From NCBI GenBank assembly GCA_050049955.1, contig JASFVG010000310.1, positions 1-5,865 on the forward strand: DNA of 5,865 nucleotides, in the 5' to 3' direction. Positions 1 through 4,983 of the stretch are shown here, piece after piece; the first letter of the stretch is position 1; each line of letters opens with the position of its first letter. Origin of the DNA: SKLM01 sp050049955 (GTDB taxonomy: Bacteria; Chloroflexota; Anaerolineae; B4-G1). The translations under genes and the position numbers were made by a program. The notes below the pieces were generated by a model. It was given only the letters and a program-made list of their open reading frames with translations, made no database searches and had not been told where the DNA came from.

Positions 1-1
1 A

Positions 2-1162
2 GCATACTCTCGTCCTCGACTTGGAACTAAGAATGGCCTGAAAAGTGTCCAGTCTTTGGGGGTCACTTCACGGGAGCGCGGGAAGATCTATGGTCCGGAC
101 GTGGACGACGCCCTGCGGGTGATCCACGAGAGCTTTGACTACATCTGCGCGGGGCGTCTGACACCTAACTTGGTCTGGATGGCTCGTCATCTGGGCCACC
201 ATGGTGAACTGCGGGCGACGCCTAGCCTGCTGGATCAGCTGGGGCATGTTAGCATCTCTACGGTACAACGCCGGCTGGACCACATAAGCCAGGACCAGCC
301 CCGGCTCCCGCGCAAGAAGCCTAGAAGCGGAAGCCGGCTGTTTCAGGATATCCCGATGAAGCGCTTATCTTGGGATCTCTCACAACCTGGCCACTGTGAG
401 ACGGATGTCGTTCACCACTGTGGCCCGACGGCATCTGGTGAATACCTCTGCACGCTGCAAATGATTGATGTGGCCACCGGGTGGAGCGAACGTTACGCCG
501 TCCTGGGCCGTAGCTACTTGGTGATGCAGGATGCCTTCCTCGTCTTCCTCTCCCGCCTACCCTTTCCCATCAGGGAGATTCATCCGGACAACGGTAGTGA
601 GTTCTTCAATCATCACATGTTACGCTTCTGGGGCGATCGCGTCCAGGGCGTGACCCTCTCTCGCAGCAGACCCTACCACAAGAATGACAATCCCCGCGTC
701 GAACAGAAGAACTCCACCCTAGTGCGGGCCTATCTGGGCTATGACCGCCTCGACACCATCGCCCACGTCCTGGCTGTCAACCGCCTCTACGACAAGCTGT
801 GGATCTACTACAACCTCTTTCAGCCCGTGATGCATCTGGTCAAGAAGGAAATCGTCCGTGAGGAGGGCCAAGCTACTCGGGTGAGACGACGTCACGACAG
901 GGCTCGCCCTCCCTTCGATCGTCTGTGCGAAACAGACGCCATCCTGCCCGCCCATCGGGAACAGCTCGAAGCCTTACGCGACAGCCTCAACCCCCGCCGC
1001 CTCCGATCGCAGATCTACGATGACATCGACCGTGTCCTCAACCTGCTGTGTGCTGAACCGGGCTCACGCCAGGACGTCCGCCTCAGCCTAGCGAAGAACC
1101 GTGATCATGGAAAGGAGCTTCTCTCAAACCTGAACTTCAACCGAACCCCTATGAAGCGCTAG
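2..1162 (+). CDS. DDE integrase-type transposase, 5' end probably outside the window
   Basis: This is a cut-and-paste or copy-type recombinase that would act on the ends of its own element. With residues counted from the TTG at 56, the N-terminal part (about 12-76) resembles the helix-turn-helix region of ISNCY/IS1202-like transposases. An rve/RNase H-fold catalytic core follows at about 105-270. The likely catalytic triad is D117 (ETDVV), D178 (HPDNGSEF) and E216 (RVEQKN), with 37 residues between the last two, close to the DD(35)E spacing. The YHKNDN motif just before the glutamate is typical of this group. The frame has no stop from base 2 to the TTG at 56. The translated segment includes YSRP, which fits the end of the usual N-terminal region, so the gene probably starts before the window. 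TTG at 56 gives 368 residues and is only the first start codon of the usual kind visible. No internal stop is seen, so the protein could be active if its missing 5' part is intact. Confidence 0.88.
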   Translation, partial: AYSRPRLGTKNGLKSVQSLGVTSRERGKIYGPDVDDALRVIHESFDYICAGRLTPNLVWMARHLGHHGELRATPSLLDQLGHVSISTVQRRLDHISQDQPRLPRKKPRSGSRLFQDIPMKRLSWDLSQPGHCETDVVHHCGPTASGEYLCTLQMIDVATGWSERYAVLGRSYLVMQDAFLVFLSRLPFPIREIHPDNGSEFFNHHMLRFWGDRVQGVTLSRSRPYHKNDNPRVEQKNSTLVRAYLGYDRLDTIAHVLAVNRLYDKLWIYYNLFQPVMHLVKKEIVREEGQATRVRRRHDRARPPFDRLCETDAILPAHREQLEALRDSLNPRRLRSQIYDDIDRVLNLLCAEPGSRQDVRLSLAKNRDHGKELLSNLNFNRTPMKR

Positions 1163-1178
1163 ACTGCACCCGCAAGCC

Positions 1179-1234
1179 GGTGTGGACAGTGTGGACAACG
1201 CCAAACAGCACGCGTTGCCCACACTGCCCACACC
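1179..1234. repeat. Long hairpin made of 9-bp tandem repeats, after the transposase gene
   Basis: Two 22-nt arms (1179-1200 and 1213-1234) flank a 12-nt loop, and 20 of 22 positions pair. The left arm contains GTGTGGACA twice in tandem (1180-1197). The right arm contains TGCCCACAC twice (1216-1233). The two mismatches occur at the same place in each 9-bp unit. They are A-C in a plus-strand RNA but become G-U wobbles in a minus-strand RNA. The stem begins 16 nt after the transposase stop codon. No T-rich tail follows on either strand, so a standard intrinsic terminator is not supported. The role is unknown; it could be an end-protection or anti-readthrough structure, or part of an antisense RNA. 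Confidence 0.85.
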
Positions 1235-1286
1235 TCTACTACGACTACGCTCCCCTTCTGAGAACGGGGACCAAATGGATGCTCCT

Positions 1287-1374
1287 GGTAACATTATCAA
1301 ATGACAGAACGGGGCCTGTTGAGTAACAATATCATTTGAAAGAACAACCCTCGTTCGGTAACATTATCTCTTGA
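1287..1374 (+). repeat. Three 18-bp iterons at 35-bp period, IS terminal region
   Basis: The copies are GGTAACATTATCAAATGA (1287-1304), AGTAACAATATCATTTGA (1322-1339) and GGTAACATTATCTCTTGA (1357-1374). They share the pattern GTAACAnTATCnnnTGA, and the start-to-start distance is exactly 35 bp both times. They are much more AT-rich than the surrounding sequence. Related multi-copy repeats occur at the ends of IS1202/IS481-like elements (from recall), where they are thought to bind transposase. The spacers also share an AGAAC core (1306-1310 and 1341-1345). No fourth copy is found 35 bp before or after. Confidence 0.85.
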
Positions 1375-1381
1375 GTTGACA
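1357..1381 (-). repeat. Probable right terminal inverted repeat of the IS
   Basis: This segment comprises the last 18-bp repeat plus GTTGACA. Read from the outside it begins TGTCAACTC and continues into the repeat core. The left partner is not in the window, so this is inferred from the TGT end, the repeat position, and the change to unrelated GC-rich sequence from 1382 onward. The same bases contain a perfect TTGACA (1376-1381) facing outward. Confidence 0.55.
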
Positions 1382-1452
1382 GGACCCGATCGGGCGATGG
1401 CACCGCGTGCCGACCTCCTACCGTGAAAGCTCGGAGCCGGGGCCGCTTCCAT

Positions 1453-1480
1453 TTGCCAAGGTGACGTTTGTTGGTATAAT
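1453..1480 (+). promoter_or_regulatory. Sigma-70-type promoter of the tRNA-Thr gene
   Basis: The -35 box is TTGCCA (1453-1458) and the -10 box is a perfect TATAAT (1475-1480), with a 16-bp spacer. A TG at 1472-1473 makes an extended -10. The start of transcription is expected near 1486-1488, leaving a leader of only about six bases before the tRNA. The stretch after the -10 is GCGCGCG; such GC-rich discriminators are typical of stable-RNA promoters under stringent control. The promoter lies 72 bp beyond the inferred IS end, so the insertion leaves it intact. Confidence 0.9.
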
Positions 1481-1492
1481 GCGCGCGGGTAG

Positions 1493-1565
1493 GCCACCCT
1501 AGCTCAATCGGCAGAGCAACCGCTTCGTAAGCGGTAGGTTTTGGGTTCGACTCCCAAGGGTGGCT
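1493..1565 (+). tRNA. tRNA-Thr (anticodon CGT, reads ACG)
   Basis: A full 73-nt cloverleaf can be folded. The acceptor arms are GCCACCC (1493-1499) and GGGTGGC (1558-1564), with T at the discriminator position 1565. The D stem is GCTC/GAGC with GG in the loop. The anticodon stem ACCGC/GCGGT encloses TTCGTAA, placing anticodon CGT at 1526-1528. The T stem TTGGG/CCCAA carries the TTCGACT loop. All stems pair perfectly. The 3' CCA is not encoded and would be added after transcription. This decoder of ACG supplements a threonine tRNA with a wobble anticodon, as is common in GC-rich genomes. Confidence 0.97.
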
Positions 1566-1574
1566 TCTCGAACG

Positions 1575-1599
1575 GGCCCCTACTCGGGGCCTTCTTGCT
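1575..1599 (+). terminator. Likely intrinsic terminator after tRNA-Thr
   Basis: A 6-bp GC-only stem GGCCCC/GGGGCC (1575-1580 and 1586-1591) closes a 5-nt loop and is followed by TTCTTGCT. The tail is interrupted by C and G, so termination may be incomplete. The hairpin starts 10 nt after the tRNA and ends 28 nt before resB. Confidence 0.6.
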
Positions 1600-1627
1600 A
1601 TCAGGAACTCGATTCAGCAGAGGTTGA

Positions 1628-2785
1628 ATGCCTGAGCGGTCTTCCGATCCCTGGCGGATCCTATGGCAAGCTTCCACCGGCGATGGTGCGCTTGCCATCC
1701 TCTTGCTCATTGCCGCTGCTTCTTTGGCGCTCAGCGCCTGGATTCCTCAGCAGCCGGCCTCCGATGCGGACTACGCTAGATGGCTCTCTGAGGCGCAGTT
1801 GCGCTTTGGCAGCGTCACTCCGGCGATGAGGTCTCTGGGGGTATTCAGTATCACTCGGTCTGCTGGCTTTCGTGTTCTGCTGTCCCTGATCGCCAGTTGC
1901 CTGTTACTTCGTCTGATAGAGAACGTCGAGCGTTTGCTGCGGGGCCAACAGGTCACCGAGCCAAGCGACGACTGGACAGAGTACTCGGGACAACAGCTGC
2001 GCCCACTTCTGGACAGGATCCGTCTCCGGCGCTATCGGGTCTTGCGTGGAAGCTCCCTCTTCCAGATCGATCGCTGGCCGGTGGCGCGTCTTCTTCCCCT
2101 GGTGGCCCATGTGGGTGGCCTACTCCTGCTGGCGGGGCTACTCATCTCACGCTTAGTGGGGTGGCAGGTCCAAGGGCAAGTTCTTCAGGTTGGCCAGCGA
2201 GTGTCGTTGCCCGGCGTCGCCAACTGGGTCGAACTGACCCAGGATGGCAGCCGAATCGTACAGAGTACTGGCGTCGTTGGTTTCCCTGAGAGCGAAGGGC
2301 CTGGTGTTGTGGTGCGTGCCTATGACGATCGTGGGCGGTCGCTAGAGGTCCAGTTGGCGGCTGCAGCCGAACCGGGGAGCGAGGTGATGATAGCGCTCAC
2401 TGAGGACAGGTACTTCGCTATCCCCGAGGCGAACCTGGTAGCTCGGCTGACACCGCGTTCAGGGGAAGCTGACTCGGTTGTGGATGTCCAGGTCTACCAG
2501 AGCCCGCCAGGCGAGATCATCGCCGAGACAGCTTCTGAGAGAGGGGGTGCTGCCAGCCTGACACTTGAGGGCGTGATCATCGAACTCAGCCCCGCGCCCT
2601 ACGTTGTGGTGACCGCCACCCACAACCCTGGCAGGGCAGCATCGGCGGTCGGCTCGCTGCTTCTCATGGTCGGCGCTGTGGGAAGTGCCGTCTGGCCTGC
2701 GCGTACCTTCTGGCTGCGCGAGCAGGATGCCTCGGTTGCCGCCGCCGGTCCCGTACCATCGTGGCTTCTGGGGGAGAGTACCTGA
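1628..2785 (+). CDS. resB: ResB-family cytochrome c biogenesis protein
   Basis: ResB (Ccs1) is the membrane partner of CcsA in System II cytochrome c maturation, which brings heme across the membrane and attaches it to apocytochrome. This 385-residue protein shows the family layout. TM1 (about 21-38) ends in IPQQP, matching the usual IPQ motif. TM2 (about 80-97) follows LGVFSITRSAGF, the counterpart of the family's 'lGlfdvyrSpwF'. TM3 (about 155-177) carries H161, the expected heme-ligand histidine. A large beta-rich extracytoplasmic domain (about 180-330) follows, and NPG (333-335) leads into TM4 (about 338-356) and an ARTFWLR tail. H332 may be a second ligand. The start is ATG at 1628 with GAGGT at 1620-1624, closer than usual. 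No clear promoter lies between the tRNA terminator and this ATG. The next gene begins one base after the stop. The family call comes from motif and topology recall; overall identity seems low. Confidence 0.8.
   Translation: MPERSSDPWRILWQASTGDGALAILLLIAAASLALSAWIPQQPASDADYARWLSEAQLRFGSVTPAMRSLGVFSITRSAGFRVLLSLIASCLLLRLIENVERLLRGQQVTEPSDDWTEYSGQQLRPLLDRIRLRRYRVLRGSSLFQIDRWPVARLLPLVAHVGGLLLLAGLLISRLVGWQVQGQVLQVGQRVSLPGVANWVELTQDGSRIVQSTGVVGFPESEGPGVVVRAYDDRGRSLEVQLAAAAEPGSEVMIALTEDRYFAIPEANLVARLTPRSGEADSVVDVQVYQSPPGEIIAETASERGGAASLTLEGVIIELSPAPYVVVTATHNPGRAASAVGSLLLMVGAVGSAVWPARTFWLREQDASVAAAGPVPSWLLGEST
2770..2776 (+). promoter_or_regulatory. Ribosome binding site that favours the GTG start at 2787
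   Basis: GGGGGAG lies 10 nt before GTG 2787, inside the last codons of resB. It supports this start over the in-frame ATG at 2685, whose extra 34 residues are proline- and arginine-rich and unlike a membrane protein N-terminus. Confidence 0.75.
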
Positions 2786-2786
2786 C

Positions 2787-3551
2787 GTGCTACCAGCCGC
2801 GATCGTGGTTATGGTGGTCGGCGGCATGCTCCTGGTTGCCATCGCCATCCACCTGTTGAACGGGCTGAGGGAGCGGCCTGATCTGTCACCGGTGGCAAGC
2901 ATTGCGGGTTGGGCTGCCGCCAGCGTTCTTCTGATAGGCGCCCTCCTGGTGTGGGGCGGGACGCTGCCCGTTCTCGAATCGTTCGTGCCGCCCTTCGACT
3001 TGAGCGCCTGGCATGGTCGTGTCCTGCCGACGGTCCTCATGGCTGCTCTGGCCATTCCCGTGGGGGGGAAGATCGACACGCGGGACGATGCGGGAAGGGC
3101 GGTCTCCTGGACACGTGCCCTGCACTACCTGCCTGCATTCGCGCTCACCCTGGCACTTCTGCTTCAGGTGTCATCATCCACCGAGAGTGCCCACGACGCT
3201 GAGTGGGTGACGCCGCTGAGATTCTCGCTCGCCGTCTGTGCTGGACTGGGCGCACGGGGACTCGGTCAAGCGTTGCAGGTGCTTGCTGGGGGCGGCAGCT
3301 CGTCACAGTGGCCCGGAACGCTTACCTACAGCCTACTCACCCTTGTGTCAGGCTCGGCTGTGCTGGTCAACCTATGGCAACAGGGGACGGTGTGGGGCAG
3401 TGCTGGTCCCGCGATGCAGGGCGCGCTCGCTGGCGCGTGGCTCGTCTGGAGCGCTAGCGGCCTGGCACCCGGCCGGCAACCTCACCTGCGCGCGGTACTG
3501 ACTGCAGTGGCCGCGCTACTGCTGATGGCTGTTGCCATTGGAGGGGCTTGA
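2787..3551 (+). CDS. Eight-TM membrane protein, degenerate CcsA/CcmF-like candidate
   Basis: The product is a 254-residue, very hydrophobic protein with about eight membrane segments, near residues 4-24, 36-56, 77-94, 112-128, 141-166, 178-197, 208-226 and 234-252. It sits directly after resB, the place where ccsA is normally found. The segment from LLTLVSG (183-189) through WQQGTVWG (197-204) to AWLVWSASGL (217-226) resembles the 'LLTlGlltGaiWA..aWG' and 'aLitWliY' region of CcsA. GGTLPVLESFVPP (57-69) recalls part of CcmF. The WWD heme-binding motif (WGxxWxWD) is not present: the expected place reads VWGSAGPAMQG. Candidate heme-ligand histidines are H22, H76, H113, H136 and H233, none certain. 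The start is GTG 2787, one base after the resB stop, with a good RBS. It could instead be an unrelated membrane protein. The gene itself is secure, while the family is only moderately supported by position and patchy similarity. Confidence 0.6.
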   Translation: MLPAAIVVMVVGGMLLVAIAIHLLNGLRERPDLSPVASIAGWAAASVLLIGALLVWGGTLPVLESFVPPFDLSAWHGRVLPTVLMAALAIPVGGKIDTRDDAGRAVSWTRALHYLPAFALTLALLLQVSSSTESAHDAEWVTPLRFSLAVCAGLGARGLGQALQVLAGGGSSSQWPGTLTYSLLTLVSGSAVLVNLWQQGTVWGSAGPAMQGALAGAWLVWSASGLAPGRQPHLRAVLTAVAALLLMAVAIGGA

Positions 3552-3554
3552 CCC

Positions 3555-4211
3555 ATGATCAAGGATGAGCACCCGATCATCATTGGAGTGGCTGGGGGGA
3601 CGGGATCGGGCAAGACCACTGTGGCGAGCCGGATCCTGGAACGCGTGGGGGCCGAGCATATCGTGTACATAGCCCACGACGCCTACTATCGCGACCTAAG
3701 TCATCTGCCAGCCCGCCTGCGTGCGCAGGTCAACTTCGATCACCCTGATTCGCTGGAGACCGAGCTCTTGGTGGAGCATCTGAAGCTACTGCACGCTGGC
3801 CAGCCTGTCGAGATTCCGATCTATGACTTCACCAGCCACTCGCGCACCGATCGCACGGAGCGGGTCGAGGTGGCCCCAGTGGTCATTGTGGAGGGCATTC
3901 TCGTCTTCGTCGAGCCCGAACTACGGGAGCTCTTCGACGTGAAGATGTATATCGACACTGATGCAGACGTGCGATTCATCCGTCGCTTGAGACGCGACAT
4001 CGAAGAGCGCGGCCGCAGCGTCCAGTCGGTTTGCGAGCAGTACCTGTCAACGGTTCGCCCGATGCACCTGGAGTTCGTGGAGCCAAGCAAGCGGTATGCG
4101 GACGTCATCATTCCCGAGGGAGGCTATAACGAGGTAGCCATTGAGATGGTCGCCGCGCGGATCAGAGGACTGCTGAGTGAAGGACACGGGGACGCGGCGG
4201 TCCAACCATGA
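3555..4211 (+). CDS. udk: Uridine kinase
   Basis: The enzyme phosphorylates uridine and cytidine to UMP and CMP with ATP or GTP in pyrimidine salvage, in the cytoplasm. The 218-residue protein has the whole signature set. These are the Walker A GGTGSGKTT (14-22), HDAYYRD (41-47), NFDHPDS (60-66), and IYDF with H95 and R97 for nucleoside binding. VEGIL (112-116) follows, then the lid RRLRRDIEERGRS (143-155), RPMHLEFVEPSKRYAD, and IIPEGGYN near the C-terminus. The length is normal for the family (about 205-220). ATG 3555 follows the upstream stop by 3 nt and has GGAGGGG (3540-3546) at 8-nt spacing. The stop overlaps the next gene's ATG (ATGA), indicating translational coupling. Nothing seems missing or changed. 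Confidence 0.97.
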   Translation: MIKDEHPIIIGVAGGTGSGKTTVASRILERVGAEHIVYIAHDAYYRDLSHLPARLRAQVNFDHPDSLETELLVEHLKLLHAGQPVEIPIYDFTSHSRTDRTERVEVAPVVIVEGILVFVEPELRELFDVKMYIDTDADVRFIRRLRRDIEERGRSVQSVCEQYLSTVRPMHLEFVEPSKRYADVIIPEGGYNEVAIEMVAARIRGLLSEGHGDAAVQP

Positions 4212-4966
4212 TGGTGGAGGATCACCCCCGCAGGGAGGGGGCTAGGGACAGGCTGATGGTATCCATTATCGTCCCGGCCTACAACGAGGCACGGACCATA
4301 GCGCGGACGATCGAGCGTGTGCTGGACGTGGAGCTTGGTGACGTCGCCCGGGAGATCGTTGCGGTAGACGATGGGTCAACGGATGGAACGGGCGAGATCC
4401 TGGATCGCCTGGAAGAGCAGTGGCCAGACGTCGTCAAGGTCGAACATCACCGTCACAACAGGGGGAAGGGCGCGGCCGTTCGGACGGCTTTGCGGCACGT
4501 GACAGGTGACATCGTCATCACGCAAGATGCTGACCTGGAATACGACCCTGAGGAGTACCCGAAACTGTTGGCTCCGTTTGCTGACCCTGCTGTCCAGGTT
4601 GTCTACGGTTCGCGGAACCTACGAGACAATCCTCGCTCCTCGTGGAGTTTCTACTGGGGCGGACGGCTGGTGAGTTGGGTCGCCAACCTCTTGTATGGAG
4701 CTGCCCTGACAGACGAGGCAACGGGCTACAAGCTGATCCGTGCAGATCTGCTTCGTAGTCTCGATCTCCAGGCTGACGGCTTCGAGTTCTGTCCGGAGGT
4801 TACGGGCAAGGTGCTAAGCCGTGGCATTCGGATCCTCGAGGTACCCATCTCCTATGAGCCTCGGAGCCCGAAGGAGGGCAAGAAGATCAGCTGGAGGGAC
4901 GGGATGCAGGCTATTTGGACGCTCTTGAGGTATCGTCTGAAGCGCCCGCTGGCGAAGCGGCGCTGA
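4208..4966 (+). CDS. Family 2 glycosyltransferase (DPM1-like, polyprenyl-phosphate sugar transferase type)
   Basis: A GT-A-fold enzyme that moves a sugar from a nucleotide-sugar, probably to a lipid-phosphate carrier, at the cytoplasmic membrane face. Motifs in order are SIIVPAYNE (19-27), VDDGSTDGT (53-61) for nucleotide binding, NRGKGAAVR (84-92), and QDADLEYDP (106-114) with the metal-binding DAD. TDEATGYKL (168-176) and a basic C-terminal region rich in K and R (about 232-252) follow. No TM segments follow the catalytic domain, so it resembles the soluble DPM1 form. The exact sugar and acceptor cannot be read from the sequence. ATG 4208 overlaps the udk stop by 4 nt. ATG 4256 (residue 17) lies right before the conserved VSIIVPAYNE and has AGGGA at 4244-4248 plus GGGAGGGGG at 4233-4241, so the shorter 236-residue form is a serious alternative. 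It is the last gene of the operon. Confidence 0.94.
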   Translation: MMVEDHPRREGARDRLMVSIIVPAYNEARTIARTIERVLDVELGDVAREIVAVDDGSTDGTGEILDRLEEQWPDVVKVEHHRHNRGKGAAVRTALRHVTGDIVITQDADLEYDPEEYPKLLAPFADPAVQVVYGSRNLRDNPRSSWSFYWGGRLVSWVANLLYGAALTDEATGYKLIRADLLRSLDLQADGFEFCPEVTGKVLSRGIRILEVPISYEPRSPKEGKKISWRDGMQAIWTLLRYRLKRPLAKRR

Positions 4967-4983
4967 TCAGAGAGATCGATCAG
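4963..4983. repeat. Short inverted repeat spanning the convergent stop codons
   Basis: CTGATC (4963-4968) and GATCAG (4978-4983) form a 6-bp inverted repeat with a 9-nt loop. Each arm includes the stop codon of one of the two convergent genes. It has no T tract, so it would be a weak bidirectional terminator at best. Three GATC sites occur at 4965, 4974 and 4978. Confidence 0.35.

Larger units (their letters stand above)
1..1381 (+). mobile_element. Partial insertion sequence (ISNCY/IS1202-like), right-hand part
   Basis: The region holds an integrase-type transposase gene, a hairpin after its stop codon, and a terminal block of three 18-bp repeats. It ends in GAGTTGACA at 1373-1381. Read inward from the right, the terminus is TGTCAACTCAAGAG, which starts with the TGT seen at the ends of many DDE-integrase elements. 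The boundary at 1381 is inferred from the end of the last repeat and this TGT. The left end lies outside the window, so neither the inverted partner nor a target-site duplication can be checked. The assignment to an ISNCY/IS1202-like group rests on recalled similarity of the transposase and repeats, not on a search. Confidence 0.75.

Noticed and set aside
351..366. Shared ATGAAGCGCT near codon 101 and at the very end of the transposase (1151-1160)
   Set aside because: A 10-bp match within one gene is within chance expectation, and the flanking bases do not match.
1287..1374. Possible CRISPR array or plasmid replication iterons
   Set aside because: There are only three 18-bp copies with 17-bp spacers, no cas or rep gene nearby, and a position right at the end of a transposase element. 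IS terminal sites explain them better.
1385..1411. Small palindromes CCCGATCGGG (1385-1394) and GGCAC-CGC-GTGCC (1399-1411) just beyond the IS end
   Set aside because: They are short and GC-rich, with no T tail and no known operator pattern, so no function can be supported.
1297..1497. Small minus-strand open frame over the IS end and tRNA promoter
   Set aside because: It overlaps the iterons, the IS boundary and the tRNA promoter, which all explain the sequence, and its product has no recognisable features.
1493..1565. tRNA gene as an integration site for a genomic island
   Set aside because: No repeat of the tRNA 3' end is seen in the window and no tyrosine or serine integrase is present. 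The neighbouring element is a DDE-type IS ending over 100 bp upstream.
2685..2786. N-terminal extension of the membrane protein from ATG 2685
   Set aside because: It would overlap resB by about 100 nt and add a proline/arginine-rich stretch before TM1. GTG 2787 has a strong RBS and an operon-like spacing.
2459..3079. Long minus-strand open frame (206 codons) across the resB/membrane-gene junction
   Set aside because: It is antisense to two well-supported genes. Its translation is rich in R, P, T and G with no recognisable domain, as expected for a GC-rich shadow frame.
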